Below are positions 40,900 to 52,689 of a stretch of 64,000 nt of DNA, piece after piece. The DNA lies in NCBI GenBank assembly GCA_019828595.1, contig JAHQRK010000009.1, forward strand, positions 2,418,001 through 2,482,000, written 5' to 3'. How positions within the stretch are numbered: position 1 is the first letter of the stretch; the number at the start of each line of letters is the position of its first letter. This DNA comes from Aphanomyces cochlioides. Its lineage: Eukaryota > Oomycota > Saprolegniomycetes > Saprolegniales > Verrucalvaceae. The notes under the pieces are model-generated. The model searched no databases and had not been told where the DNA came from. It was given only the letters and a program-made list of their open reading frames with translations. Made by a program: the position numbers and the translations under genes.

Positions 40900-41440
40900 T
40901 AAAGAAACTGTTCAAAATGGAAAAAGATTGTAAGATACACGGACGCTGGATAAGTTACGGATGATCTTTTGGTTTTGCCTCGCCTTTTCGTTAGTCTTCC
41001 GTTGTCTTTGTCAATGAAACGTGAACAGCGTACACTGTAGTGTGGTGTGGAGTCACTATGATGAAGACCATTCTACGAGTCGTGTTAAAATGCGTCAAAT
41101 TCTGTGGTCCTGCCTTTGTCATAGATGACAATCGTTGGAGATGCAATGTGTCACCGTGCGCCTTGAATTCAGCTCTTCCCTCACGCAGTCATGTGGTCGT
41201 TTGTTGTACTGACGTCGTGACACATGGTCTTGCCCCCTCTTGTCTTCGTCGGCCTAGTTTCTTCCATATATTAATTAGACTTCAATTTGCTCTGTTCTAC
41301 CGAGCTTCTCCCTCACCTCCTGCTCCGGACTACCCTCACTTAGTCCGATCGCTTGGTTAGTCCGACTCGCCGCACATCCCGATCTGCTCGCGTCGCGATC
41401 CCCTGATCGCAAGGGTTTCAAATCATATTCTTTGGTGGAG
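40900..41440. other. Intergenic, no gene recognised
   Basis: Open frames are short and without motifs. The stretch leads into the gypsy integrase remnant. Confidence 0.5.
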
Positions 41441-41499
41441 CAGCAAGATGTTGTGCTCTGCTGAGTGAATAGCCAGAAAGATACTCTCGCCGATTGGCA

Positions 41500-42060
41500 G
41501 CCACGGAGTGGAATACTCCGGCCTCGAAGATACTAAGGCAACTACCCATCACGAAATACTCGGTGACGCCTCGTACAGCATGTATGTCAACTCTGCCCAA
41601 ACTGATTAGAATCTCTACCAACCTCGACTCCAATGGACATACCGCACTGCCTATCACGAAACACTCGGCGACACCCCGTACTACTGCCTGTTCGGGCGAG
41701 ACCTGATCTCGCGCTTCACTTTTCTTAACGAAGGCCCTCGGGAGCCAGCTTGCATCACCACAAAACCTCAGACAGACCCCGACATAACGGACTCAACCCT
41801 CACGATGGACATGCTACCGACAAGCAGTTTTACCGAACGCGTGACCTTCAATGACAACGATGTGGTCTATACAACACTGAACCCCCGATCAAGATCTTTA
41901 CGGACAAGCGTTGGATCGCTGGGAATGAGATCGGATACTTGGTCATACACGCTGACAACTCCCAACATTGGACGCCGCGATCGTCCAAGAATATCAATCC
42001 TTTATACACGAATACGACGACAACTAGAGAAACTATCGAGGATTGCCGCCATCACGACGC
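41500..42060 (+). pseudogene. Ty3/gypsy-type integrase C-terminal remnant
   Basis: In one plus frame the words WTYRTAYHETLGDTPYYCLF, then GRDLISRF, match the end of a gypsy integrase core (AYN...TG.SPF.LLFGR). A partial second copy of the HHEILGDASY block lies about 100 bases upstream with a TAG between them, showing an internal duplication. Downstream, KIFTDKRWIAGNEIGYLV resembles the linker/chromodomain-like tail. No catalytic part remains. Confidence 0.6.
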
Positions 42061-42249
42061 AGCGCACGGCTAGCGGAACTCGATCTGGCACTCGATCCAC
42101 CTCCCGAGTACTAGACACCGCGCGCCACGCGTCTCCTGCATACTGTATATCTGCATCTACCTCACGCACGAAGATCACCAGATCGGGTACCTACATACTC
42201 TACATCCAACCCATAATCCAAAATTGAACAAGCACACTCAATTATGCAT

Positions 42250-43696
42250 TAAGAAAATGAGAAGACTAAACTCCCGATCCCCTAAAGGGCCGCTCGCAGC
42301 TCGACTTGACCACCATCCACTTTCACGTAACGACCTTGAAGCTCACCTCCAACTGCGCCCCATTGATACCCGGGATCACGCGCGCTAGTGAAGACCAAAT
42401 CCACAAAGTCCTACAAATGTCTTAGCGTTGGGGAACCAGACTCTTCAAAGTCAATGGCCTTGCGACATACGGTCTTCAAGTGCGCTATGTTCTTCACACC
42501 AAACTTCGCCAGATTGCCTTGAGATTTTGACTTCAACGCCGCACGCTGTAATTGAATGTGGCCACGGGATGATACGACCACTCTTGCAACTTATCACCTT
42601 GACGCACGAAGGCAGGCACCTTGGGGAACCACTCGCGCGCCTCCTTCAAGTATTCCAATACCACCCGTTCGTCCTCATCACCACCGCCGTGCGTGTGATA
42701 CATGGTCCACAAACAAATGGGTGTCTTAATTATCATTGGCCACTGGTGTCTTGGAGCGCACGATCGAGCTCAGGTGCTGATCGGATACACCGTCATCGGC
42801 TACCAACAAGCTCGTCAACACCAACTCGAGAGGTCCCCAAATCTGATCCAAGCTGTCATACTTGTCGCTTGCGCCCTCCAACTTCAAATAAAACCATCTG
42901 TCGAACACCTCCCTCCCGCGTTTTAGCCAGAAAGTCCTCAAGGCATCATCGACCGCAATCGTCTTGGAACTCGCTCGCTCGTCGGGGAAAAGCGAGGGCA
43001 AATCATGATAACGCTCCCATGGCTTGATCTCGACCATCGCACAATATTCATCCACAATCGACTGCGGGATGTTTCGAGCCCGAATCACACTCGAAGGCAT
43101 CGCTCGGGGAAGCTTTATTATTAAGGTACACCGGTATCGCTCGCACCGCCACCAGCCTTCGATCGCTTGGGTTTGTTTCTCTCTCGCGACGAAGGGACTC
43201 GACGCTTGCGGGATATGTCAATTAGCGCCGAAGCGACACCGCTCGCGGGGTCTTCTTCAGAAAGCGAAGATTCAAGGTCGACGTACTCCCGGTCGGATGA
43301 AGAGTCTTCTTGAGCGAGCAACGTACCATCGCGTGCGAGGTTCTGACTGCGCGACTTGGGGACCAAGCAACTCGATTGTAGCGACTGACTCGCGGCGCTC
43401 GCTTCTTCATCTCGCGACTCTTTGATTTCTTCTTCACTGCTCGCGACACCCGCGGCCAGCTCCAACGGACTCTGATCGCGCCAGCCTCGGCTTCGAAGCT
43501 TGTCCAACACAAACTCAACTCGCGATCGCCAATACCGCACGCCCTCTTCCACTTCCTCAATAAGCAGGGCCACGGGAGAAATCAACTTTGAAGTCGCACC
43601 ATTCGGAGGGCACGTGCCAAGGATATTGATCGCAGAACCAAATGGCCCGTCCGTTTGCCAAGCATCCACCCAACCCTCAAGGTCGCCGACTACCAA
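42250..43696 (-). pseudogene. Unassigned, possibly retroelement gag-related frames
   Basis: Minus-strand frames of 191 codons (43121-43696; acidic, Ser/Glu-rich with a basic end KRRVPSSRERNKPKR), 124 codons (42726-43100) and a shorter one (42533-42736) read as real protein interrupted by stops. The position beside gypsy remnants suggests a gag-type region of a retroelement, but I recognise no capsid or zinc-knuckle motif. GC-rich compared with the flanks. Confidence 0.35.
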
Positions 43697-44825
43697 AAAA
43701 GCTCGCGTGACCAGTTCAGGAAGTCAAGAAATCCACGCACACCTTCGTCTACTTGCACGCGGTAAATAGATGTCTGATATCAACATGCTTAGTGCATTTG
43801 TGGTTTCCTGGGCTCTTAACACAGGCGATTGCGTCTTTGCTGTCACACCATACCATCACGACTCGGACATGCGACACGCTTCGGACACGTACTTAGAGCA
43901 TTTAAACGGATAAAATACTATTTTCCGAAGTGTGATTCATTGCTCCACAGGCCTCGCCAGGGAGCGGCACGACCTAAAGGCCTACCTGCCGCTTTTCCCG
44001 ACGAGAATAAAAGATCATTTGGTTAACACGAGAGGCTTAGATCCGCGCTCTCGTCCGGCCGCGCTTGCGCAGACGGCCTCCCGGGCGCTCGGGGCCAACA
44101 CCTACATACCCATTATGTGCCTATACAAACCACAGGTATGTCCGAGCATATTGCATATTGTCCGAGCGTTCGGACAAAATATGTTTCCGTTAAGTCCAAT
44201 ACAAACGTCAAGTATGTCCGAGGATTCATTCTCAGATATTGTCCGAAAAGTAATCATATTCTACCATACACTAATGTGGCGTTTTAATGCCATTCCCATT
44301 TCAGTTAGTAGGGCATACATCCATTCACACTCTTTACAGCCCTCACTTAGGGTTATTTATTCTGACTATGCAGTAGAAAGAGCTATACAATGCTGCTTCG
44401 AACTTGCCCAGCAGACACAAATCCCAGCCATCCGGATAAGATAACCCGTGACGGATTTACGATCTTTAGATTGACTCGCGAAAGAGGCGTCTGTAAACAC
44501 ATCGTACACTACTCGGTCGGTGTCGCCGCTCAAGTAGAGACCATAAATTTATGTAGACGTTCCTTTCAAGTATCTCAGGATCCTTAATGCCGCTAGCCAA
44601 TGTGTTTCATTATAACAGGACAGAAATCGACTTAAATCTCTTACTGCATTTTCTATATCATGTCTGGTATTGTCAAGTCGATTCCAATTTTCCGTCCTCA
44701 GGAGAATGGAATAGCCTAGTCAAATGGTTTAGAGAATCGCCTAGCCAATCAAATCCCTTCGTCTAGTTTTTAATTGATCAATCAAATCGTCACCTCATAT
44801 TCTTTTCCATCAGACGGCGATATCC
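43697..44825. other. Intergenic with TGTCCGA direct repeats
   Basis: No gene recognised. A plus-strand frame at 43932-44444 crosses the repeats and has no motif. Two CCAATCAAAT words lie near 44740-44790, just before the next gene. Confidence 0.5.
44137..44245 (+). repeat. Direct repeat with TGTCCGA words
   Basis: GTATGTCCGAG...ATATTGTCCGA occurs at 44137-44166 and again at 44212-44245, with a GTTCGGACA inverted word between them. Confidence 0.6.
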
Positions 44826-45817
44826 ATGCAAGAAAGCTCCGCACCGTCAACACACAGATACAACACACGCTCGTCGCAGTCGCCTCCACAAGTGCCCCAT
44901 GCTCAGTTAGTGCGCAGTGTTGTATCAAGTCATTTGTACCAAATGCGAGCAGATGTCGTGGTGAATGAGACTGTGTACGGTCGGGATCATAATAGCAAGC
45001 GACTGCAACCCCAAGTCTTTGAAGGCGCTTCATGGGAAGCGATAAGAGAGTCTGTCTTCGAATTCGCTCGTCCACACAAAAAATCACTTGCCAATCACGT
45101 CTCCAGCCCCCGTGAATGGTCAGTGTCCCCTGATGGGCCTATTTTGGGTGATTTTGAACTCTCATCACAATCAAAATGGGAAAAAACCATTTCAAACCAC
45201 AGTCAAGCACTCAAGCCCAACAATATCTTGTGGATCACGTGAACAAGACATTCACAATTGCAATCTTCAAGTGGGGTTGTCATATACATTCAGCTGCAGA
45301 TCTTGTCGAATTTCAAGCCCAGTGTGTAGAACCAAGTATTCAAGATCGTGCCGGCGCGGCAGCAGAATTATTGCATCAGCAAATGATTGCATCACTCAAA
45401 GCGCATTGGGGTGAAGTTTATTCGGCGTACGAGTCAACTTGGCGTATCTGGGCTACTCAAATTTTGAAAAGACCATCACACGAGCATGACGTGCTTGTGG
45501 AGCGTCCGCCTCCCCCATTGTTGATTCATTTATTCGACTCAGTTCCTCGTGGAGCTCAGATGAGAAACAACAGTCTACGTCAGAGTCTCACATTGGCTCG
45601 TGATGTTGTGGATGCATGCATGGAAGATGTCAGTATTATCATGGATGAAATCATGGATGTATCGTCAAGGGTCGAATCGTGCTTGCAAATGCTGAAGACA
45701 AAAAAACGAATCATTGAAAGCTTCTGTCGTGAAGTTGAGCCCCAACGCGATGATGGAGCAGCATTAAGCGATTATTTCAATAGTATCCCAAACTTGAGCG
45801 ACGTAGAACATGAATAA
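44826..45817 (+). CDS. Two-exon gene of unknown function inside the transposon block
   Basis: Exon 1 (44826-45122) starts MQESSAPSTHRYNTRSSQ and contains QVFEGASWEAIRESVFEFAR; exon 2 (45203-45817) contains DHVNKTFTIAIFKWGCHIHS and ends PNLSDVEHE. A GT-AG intron of 80 nt (45123-45202) joins them in phase 0, longer than other introns here; without it the frames differ, so a frameshift is the alternative. The product would be about 303 residues, helix-rich near the end (ARDVVDACMEDVSIIMDEIM), with no domain recognised. It ends 28 bases before a convergent transposase remnant, so it could be cargo of that element or a host gene trapped between insertions. Confidence 0.5.
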
Positions 45818-45844
45818 TGCTCTTCTTGATGAAAGCTTCATGAT

Positions 45845-46901
45845 TTATTGCTCATTATCCTCGTGCATTATCTCGACTTCTTCACTAAAGTCAACAAAAC
45901 CCAAAAGACTATCGTTGAGATTTGTTTTCGATACAGAGATTGCATTCGACAAGTTCTTAGCATGATCGAAGCGTCCCTGTGTTGTATAACCACAGTGCTC
46001 GAAAATGCCTGTCAAGTCATAGTTCTTAAATTCATTAATGACACCTAGGATGAAAGGAAGGAGCTCTTTCGTTGAATTCTCAACATAGTGCCTTCGAAAT
46101 GCCCTCTTGACCAACCCAAAAACATATTCGATTGGATTGTAAAACGACAGTAAGCTGGAAGGAAGATTGGTACAATCCCAAGTGACCGCAGAAAGTAAAC
46201 AATGTCGGCTTGACAATGAATACTTGCACCATCTAAAATCCAAATGGATCCTTTTCCAGGATAATCAGAGCACTTCTCCGCTTGTATAGCACAACATTTC
46301 ACGAACTCATGACGATCAAAAGTGCCCAAAATGTCAAAAATTTGGGTGATTCCAGACTTGTCAACGAAACACAACAACGACACTCGCGGCTTTCTGTCAA
46401 ATTCACCGCGAAAGCATAGTTTCTGACCCTTGATCGCGTATCCACGCTTTCGAAGCATACCCCTGGAGTCGAAACTTACTTCATCCAACAACTGGATGTT
46501 GTAATGGGACCAGTCGATCGATGAAAGCTCTTCAAAGAAACGAAATATGTCAGCTTGACGAACATGCATGCTCTTCGTTCCAAGACTTTCCAAGTAAATC
46601 CATGATCATGAATGATTTTCCAGACAGTGGAGACCGAGATGCGTATTTTGAAATGTCCCTCAAAATCTCGCTTCGCTTCGTCCAGAAAATCAATTGGGTT
46701 CGTTGTGTAGTAATTGATGATCCATTGCTTTTGCTCTTCATTGAACTTTCGTAGGGTAGAATTGTTCTGACGCCGGTAGTCGGACGTCTTCTCGTAGCGC
46801 TCAATCCAGTTGCTTATCGTGCGAACAGACTTACCAAACAGACGAGCTATGACACTCCTCTTGACGCCGAGGAAATAGAAAGCATAAAGCGCATGCATCA
46901 C
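45845..46901 (-). pseudogene. IS630/Tc1-like DDE_3 transposase
   Basis: The N-terminal helix-turn-helix (VKRSVIARLFGKSVRTISNW) lies at 46,800-46,870, then the catalytic frame with Asp in LLDEVSFDSRG and Asp in WILDGASIHCQADI, then FLPAY and NPIEYVFGLVKRAFRR with the Glu. At least two frame changes (near 46,560 and 46,170) separate the parts, so it is inactive. It belongs to a different branch from the two mariners in this window, which have the DNA-x-x-H and SPD-x-NVLDLGFF motifs. Terminal repeats were not found. Confidence 0.75.
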
Positions 46902-47084
46902 CGTGTTGCTTTACGCATGCTGACCTTGGACTTGCTGCAGAATCATTGACTTTTGGAAATGTTCTTTCTACTGAGCCCAAAAATCTTGGTTAAAATATAG
47001 TATACAATTTTAAAGATATCTCATGACATTCTGTGGCCATTTTGAAAATCGACTTGATTGGGCATATTCAGGCCAAATTGACAA

Positions 47085-48630
47085 TACCTCTAACCAGATA
47101 CTGTAAGGATCCTATTAGTCCCCTAAAGTCAAAAGGTTGAGACTCCATCTCCTCCTTAGACATATTGCTTTCAGCTTTCAGCACTAAACCGACAATCTGG
47201 TGTCGATACAGGGATGCAATCTGTCATCCCGAATTTTCTCCAGAAAGATCAGTAATGTACTGATATTGGGAAATTGTCATGATTTTGTTCTGACGGTCAC
47301 GTTTAACCTTCATATTCAGGATGAAGTTGATATCACCTAAGTCTTTCGTTTTAAACCTGGCAGATAATTCACGTTTTATTGATCTCATACTTTCCATACT
47401 TGGAGATACTATTGTGATGTCATCAACGTACATAACTAATATAACCCAAACTTGATTTTGTGCGTTAAACACATCCTTTAATTCTCCCACTTTGTGTACG
47501 TATATGCAATACTCTTTATAGCAACGGACAAAGCCCATGCCAGTTAGAAAGGTGTGTAAGACATTATACCATATACGAGGAGCCTGGCGCAGGCCATATA
47601 AGCCCTTTCGTAGTTTAAGCACATTGGTGCCGTCAGTAATTGCGGCTGTCGCATAGATATCACCTCGTCAAGGGATCCATTCAAAACCACTGTAACTACA
47701 TCCATCCACATTAAGGATAGTAGTTAGGGCTAATACAAGACGAAGTGACTCATATCGTGCTACTGGAGAGTATATCTCATCACAGTCTATTCCTTGTTGT
47801 TGGTGGCATCCTTGGCCCACTAGTCTAGCTTTATAACGATCAATTTGGCCATTAGCCAGATATTTTATACTAAATACCCAATGACATGGGAGAGCTTTTT
47901 GACCATGTGGGAGATCGGATAATTCCCATGTTTCGTTCTCGAGTAATGCATTGTACTCTGAGTCCAGTGCATCACGCCAGTTGGTAGAGTCAGGACTCTG
48001 CATCGCAGCTCTGTAGCAACTAGGAAGTTTATGAACACTTTGTTCAGGAGAGGTAGAGATTTTGGGAATTACTTTATCAACAGAAGTCGTTAAACAAACA
48101 TACTCATTAAGATATGCAGGTCTTTTCCGAAGACGCGTAGGTCTAGGATCATCATTAGGCATCTCAACTTCAACTGCTCTAGGTGACGATGCAGTAGCAG
48201 ATTGTCGACCAATAGCTGGTCGTTTAGAAGATCGTTGAACTGTCGAGTTGTCAACTCCCACTGTCCCTTGATTTGGAGAAACAGTCCGGGGAGGAATTCG
48301 ACGACGTTTATTGGCTCGTTCAGCCACATTGAAATGTGAAATTTCATCACTGCCGTAATCATCAGGAGAAGATTCGGCGTTATGAAATACGTTATTAACA
48401 ATGTCAGTTTCGTTCAACCGAATCTCGTTTGTTTCGAACGCGTTCTTAATAGCACGTGTTCCATAGGTTGGATCAAACAGGATGTCTCTTGCAACAAAGA
48501 AATGATTATTTTCAATGTCCAGGAGTCTATACCCTTTGTAGTCCTCCGACACTTCTAGGAAACGGCACTTTACTGCTTGTGCCGATAGCTTCTTATCCGA
48601 CCGTTGCAATTTAGGAACGTAGGCAAAGCA
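47085..48630 (-). pseudogene. Copia reverse transcriptase
   Basis: Starts at the integrase/RT linker (VPKLQRSDKKLSAQAVKCRF), passes a low-complexity hinge and enters the RVT_2 domain with WRDALDSEYNALLENETWEL, HWVFSIKY, ARLVGQGCHQQQGIDCDE, LRKGLYGLRQAPRIWY and YVDDITIVSP (catalytic YVDD). Stops near 47,640 and 47,223 break it, and it ends before RNase H. Confidence 0.85.
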
Positions 48631-49318
48631 AATACACCACCATCAGAGGTGCCACAGACAAAACCTTCTAAGCAAGGTTGCTCAAGGTTGCCAACCATCG
48701 AGACTGGTCCAGCTTCTTCAATACGCGGGACACTGTCTTTTACCAAGAGAGCACAGTAGTGGTTCAGGCAAGCAAACTCGACAACTTCGTTTGGCCGCTT
48801 GAAACCGTGGAAGTAGATATAGGCAAGCGCAGTTGTGGTTTCAATCTTCATCCCGACATGGTCTTGCAGGTCTTCCAAAGCAGAATATCGATTGAATCCT
48901 GACCCATTTGGGGACTTGTACCAGAAAAACGAGATGATCTCCATCTTGAGCATTGCTGCAATGCATTGCATTTCGAACTCTCCGGCCCAGACACAGTCTT
49001 CTTCCATATAGGTTGAATACTTGTCGACATCGAAACATCGAATGTGGAACCCGAGAACAATTGACCAGCTCGGGTGCACAAGTCTCTTCCTTCACTTGAT
49101 CGCATAAATCCACACATGGCCGAGCGAAGACTTGCATGGTTGTATCTTGACCCACCAGGAGACTGAACAATGCTGTGGAAAAGGCAGTTTCCATCGGCAG
49201 GGACTTCAATGGGCAGGAAGCGCTGATCTTGAAATATCAAACAAGACTCCTGGTGTAACTCGTTGTTGAACGCATCGAGTATCTTGTGCGTCGTATCGAG
49301 CGCTACCAGGGGGTCTTA
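48595..49318 (-). pseudogene. OTU-domain cysteine protease, frameshifted
   Basis: The frame from 49318 contains the OTU catalytic block EVPADGNCLFHSIVQS (Asp and Cys) followed by LRSAMCGFM; after a one- or two-base shift near 49,070 it continues as DKYSTYMEEDCVWAGEFEMQ, the usual W-G-x-E block, and reaches LNHYCALL with the catalytic His. OTU proteases cleave ubiquitin chains; members carried by transposons (for example plant Mutator-like elements) are known, and here the domain lies inside a copia pol gene. No transposase was recognised in the same segment. Function now is doubtful because of the shift, although a splice I cannot see could rescue it. Confidence 0.7.
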
Positions 49319-49935
49319 GAATCCTTGTGTCATGTCTTGAGCACTCACGCTTCGTCGTGTCATAGCAATATCCAAATTCAAAATTTGAAATAGACTTCAA
49401 AATTTGGGAAAAGAAGTTCTTCACGTAGAGTCGAACCATGGAGCTCCAGACAGGCGACACAACATTGCGCCACATGGACATGTTCTTCGAACTCGGAGTT
49501 TTTGCAGAACTTCCAGTAGGAATCGAGCCTACACCTCCTATCTAATGATAGGCGCCCTTTCATTGGGCCATGCAAGTGGTTGATAGGGTAAAAGCACAAT
49601 TGATTTGATCCTATGGCTCACGCCATTGTGTCCCTGATATCTCTTCCATCAGCCTACTTACCATAGCACCGCCTCTTAAACGCCACGAGAGCGCCAACTA
49701 GGGCGGGAAAGGTATGGTAACAGTACAGTGTCCCTGTTGATGGAAGACTTCAATTGTGCTCGATGCAAATCAAATAATGAGAGATAAAATCATTGAAAAT
49801 TCCTATCTATTTTTGGGTATTTTTATCGAACGGAAAAATCAAGATGGCGTCATAAATATTAAAATGCAAATGCACATCTCTGGATACAATTTTAAGATAA
49901 AATGCTTTGACGCATAAAAAATATTTGATATATTT

Positions 49936-50307
49936 ATGGCTTTGAAACGTACCGCAATTTTTTCATACAAAATGCAAGATGAAAACAGCTTAATGAATGG
50001 GTTTATCGGGAAAACTGCTTTTGTGTTCAGCCATGTATTCCTTGTTGGCTGGATCATTGTCAATTTTGCTTCATTCAACATGGCCCGATGCCTTCGATAC
50101 CCTTGCTACTGTGGTCAGCAGCCACAATCCATGAAGACAGGTTGCCAAGATTGCATTGAAGTTGCAAGAAAACTCCGTGTGTTACGAAGGAAGCAACTGT
50201 CTTCGAAGAGTCAATTTAACGTTCTTGAAGCTCTCACCAACATGTCAATTTCAAGTATTGACGACGAAAGCATTCTTATTTCAAGACTAACTTGTTTATT
50301 TATTTGA
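49936..50307 (+). CDS. Small cysteine-containing frame inside the insertion, uncertain
   Basis: The part from about 50080 reads MARCLRYPCYCGQQPQSMKT then GCQDCIEVARKLRVLRRKQL, with a C-x4-C-x-C ... C-x2-C arrangement that could bind zinc, and ends at 50307. It is opposite in strand to the OTU frame. No family recognised; it may be chance. Confidence 0.3.
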   Translation: MALKRTAIFSYKMQDENSLMNGFIGKTAFVFSHVFLVGWIIVNFASFNMARCLRYPCYCGQQPQSMKTGCQDCIEVARKLRVLRRKQLSSKSQFNVLEALTNMSISSIDDESILISRLTCLFI

Positions 50308-50371
50308 GTTAAATAATGTTGATGCGTTTATTAAGTGTTCAATATATTTTGACCGATATTATACCTACCCC

Positions 50372-50500
50372 TGGTGAATAGATATGACCGATGACCTTCA
50401 TCGTGGTGAGTAGAAATGAACGAATCCCCCGAGCCTGGTGAATAGATATGAACTTTTGCCTCACGGTGAGACATGAATGCTGGTGAGATAATATGACCGA
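50372..50500 (+). repeat. Array of TGGTGAATAGATATGA units at the insertion edge
   Basis: Five imperfect copies begin at about 50372, 50404, 50437, 50464 and 50480 (TGGTGAATAGATATGACCGA, TGGTGAGTAGAAATGAACGA and so on). They end where copia integrase coding resumes, so they mark one end of the OTU-bearing insertion. Confidence 0.65.
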
Positions 50501-50504
50501 TACG

Positions 50505-51813
50505 GTACGAAGTCGGGCTTATTACTGTACAATATTTCATAGGACGTTTTAAACGCCAGACGTTTCATAGGTGTTCGGTTCTGAACATAGTTGAAGTAGA
50601 CCAGTGCCTCTGGCCACCATATTGCTGGCAGTTTAGCATATTTAAGTGCACATCGTGCCATAACAAGCTTAGTCTGATGGTCCCTTTCTGGAGAACCATT
50701 TTCCTCGGGAGAGTATGGGATAGATTTCTGAAATTTTAATCCTTTTGACTTACAGAACTCTTCTAACTCCTGGCTAACGAACTCGGAACCATCATAACTT
50801 CTGATGACACATACTGTAAGATCGCCACTGCGATCAAGTTTTAATACAAGGTGTTTAATTGAATCAAACACTTGGTTCTTTTTCTTTAATGTGAAACACC
50901 AACGTCAGGATGAGACATCATCCACCACATTGACATAGTATTTCATACCTTATTTTCCACCGAATTGTTTTCATTGGTCCATTGGTGTCCTTGTGGACAG
51001 TACCAGATATTCTGGACCCAATTCTATTACGGTACAACATGCGACGCATTTTCATTTCAGCACATACTTTACAGAAAAACTGCACTCGTTTTAGGAGTTC
51101 CATAGGAACGAGAGGTATACTAGGAAGGTCTCCTTGACTTAGTACACGCATCACAGTCACCTTATTCGCATGGCCCATACGGACATGCCATTCCTGTAAC
51201 ATAGCCGTAGCACTAGTAACAGAATCAACACTTTTAACTCCACTAAGCTTAGCCTTCGCATGCTGACATGCGACCTGTCTCTGTCGTAGGTTGTAATGTC
51301 GGACGTAGTATGTCCCACTTATTGCGATTGCAACAAATTGAAGTTGCCCTTTCACAAACACAAATTTATACGGTCCATTCAAACTGTCTATAATTTGAAA
51401 CCCGGCCCTTTTCAGGGCATTCTCACTAAGAATGTTGGCACTTGCACCCGGCACAAAGCATACATTCTCGAAAGAAAACCCCTTTAACTCTCTATCAATA
51501 GAAATAATATAGAGTCTAATCGTTCCAACACGAGTGCTGCATACGTGTAGCCATCTCCAAACGTAAACTCGTATTCATTACACTGCTTAGAAGCTCTAAA
51601 GAAGGAGGTCACGTATGTCATGTGCATACCACATCCAGAGTCGAGAACCCAATCACTAGGATCAACACTCTTAGATCTCTCAAACAGATACGGTGCATGA
51701 CGCATTGCCTCTTCTTCGATGCTCAGAGTATGTTTTGCGACACTTCTAGTGAGGAAAGTTATCGCCGACCATTGGTCCGGCCCGTTTTTATCATTTTCGG
51801 CATCATTATGCAA
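50505..51813 (-). pseudogene. Copia protease and integrase
   Basis: Protease Asp lies in DWVLDSGCGMHMT. The pre-integrase zinc region follows (WHVRMGHANKVTVMRVL, then FCKVCAEMKM), then the integrase core with SYDGSEFVSQELEEFC and SPEENGSPERDHQTK, and AIWWPEALVYFNYVQNRTP. Frame breaks occur near 51,470 and 50,900, and the coding stops abruptly at NKPDF, where the OTU-bearing insertion begins. Confidence 0.82.
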
Positions 51814-51903
51814 CTTAGAAAAGTCGCCCTCTTATTGGCTAAACTTTAGTCCCATATAATCATCTGATTGGTCATAAATCGAACTGTCAGGGCTACCAGA
51901 ATA

Positions 51904-52523
51904 CTACCTCTGATTGGTAATAAGTGCAGGCAGTGAGAAAAAGTGGTGATAACGTTGTCTGATTGGCTTGTAAATTAGTAGAATAGATTTTTAGGATTCC
52001 AAGGATTCTGGAGGTATTATTTTGATGAATTATATTTTCTGACTTGCCCTGAAACTGTCGATACTATGATTCAAACTTTTCGTCTACCACTCTAAATAAA
52101 TATCCTATATAATTCTATACAGTATAATAAATACATTATTACAGTTTTAATAAATTACATATAACAACTTGAAAATTAGTTTATTACAATAAATAACACT
52201 TATATATAACGTGTGGAAGTTCGAGTAGGTGAAGACTGGGGAGCTCTAGACAAAAAAACACCACAAGGTATTGTTTAAAGAGCTATATAAACTAAGCGCA
52301 GACGGCCACGTGTTATGGAAGATACTACATCACGTTTGCCTTGAGTTTGTTGTCTTCGTCTTGAGTTGGCCCAGAAAATAGCAGTTAAACAAAAGGAGGG
52401 TAACCCCCAAACCCCCATCTTATCAATGTCATGTCAGTCAAACTATCTTAAATCAAGATTCTTTAAACTTGAATTTTGTACAGGATCGAATATTGGCTCG
52501 CACTTATTAACAATCAGAGGTAG
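51904..52523. mobile_element. MITE inside copia, with mariner-like ends
   Basis: The ends CTACCTCTGATTGGTAATAA and, reverse complemented from the right, CTACCTCTGATTGTTAATAA match over about 28 bases and are flanked by TA. The 620-bp interior is AT-rich and non-coding. The first bases, CTACCTC, equal those of mariner element 2. Confidence 0.75.
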
Positions 52524-52689
52524 TAGATAAAACCATTCATCACTGATTGGTTTAAAATTGAATTTCCGGATAAGTTGGAATTCCGGATAATGCTTCATTT
52601 CCGGATACTTTGTTTGCCCGTGCAGTGTTTGCACCGACAGAGCGCATCTTGGCGCGCCTGTCATCGATGTTGTCGCGCTCGTTACCTGC

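Noticed and set aside
42428..43027. A 199-codon plus-strand frame
   Set aside because: The opposite strand reads as more natural protein here; this frame is a shadow.
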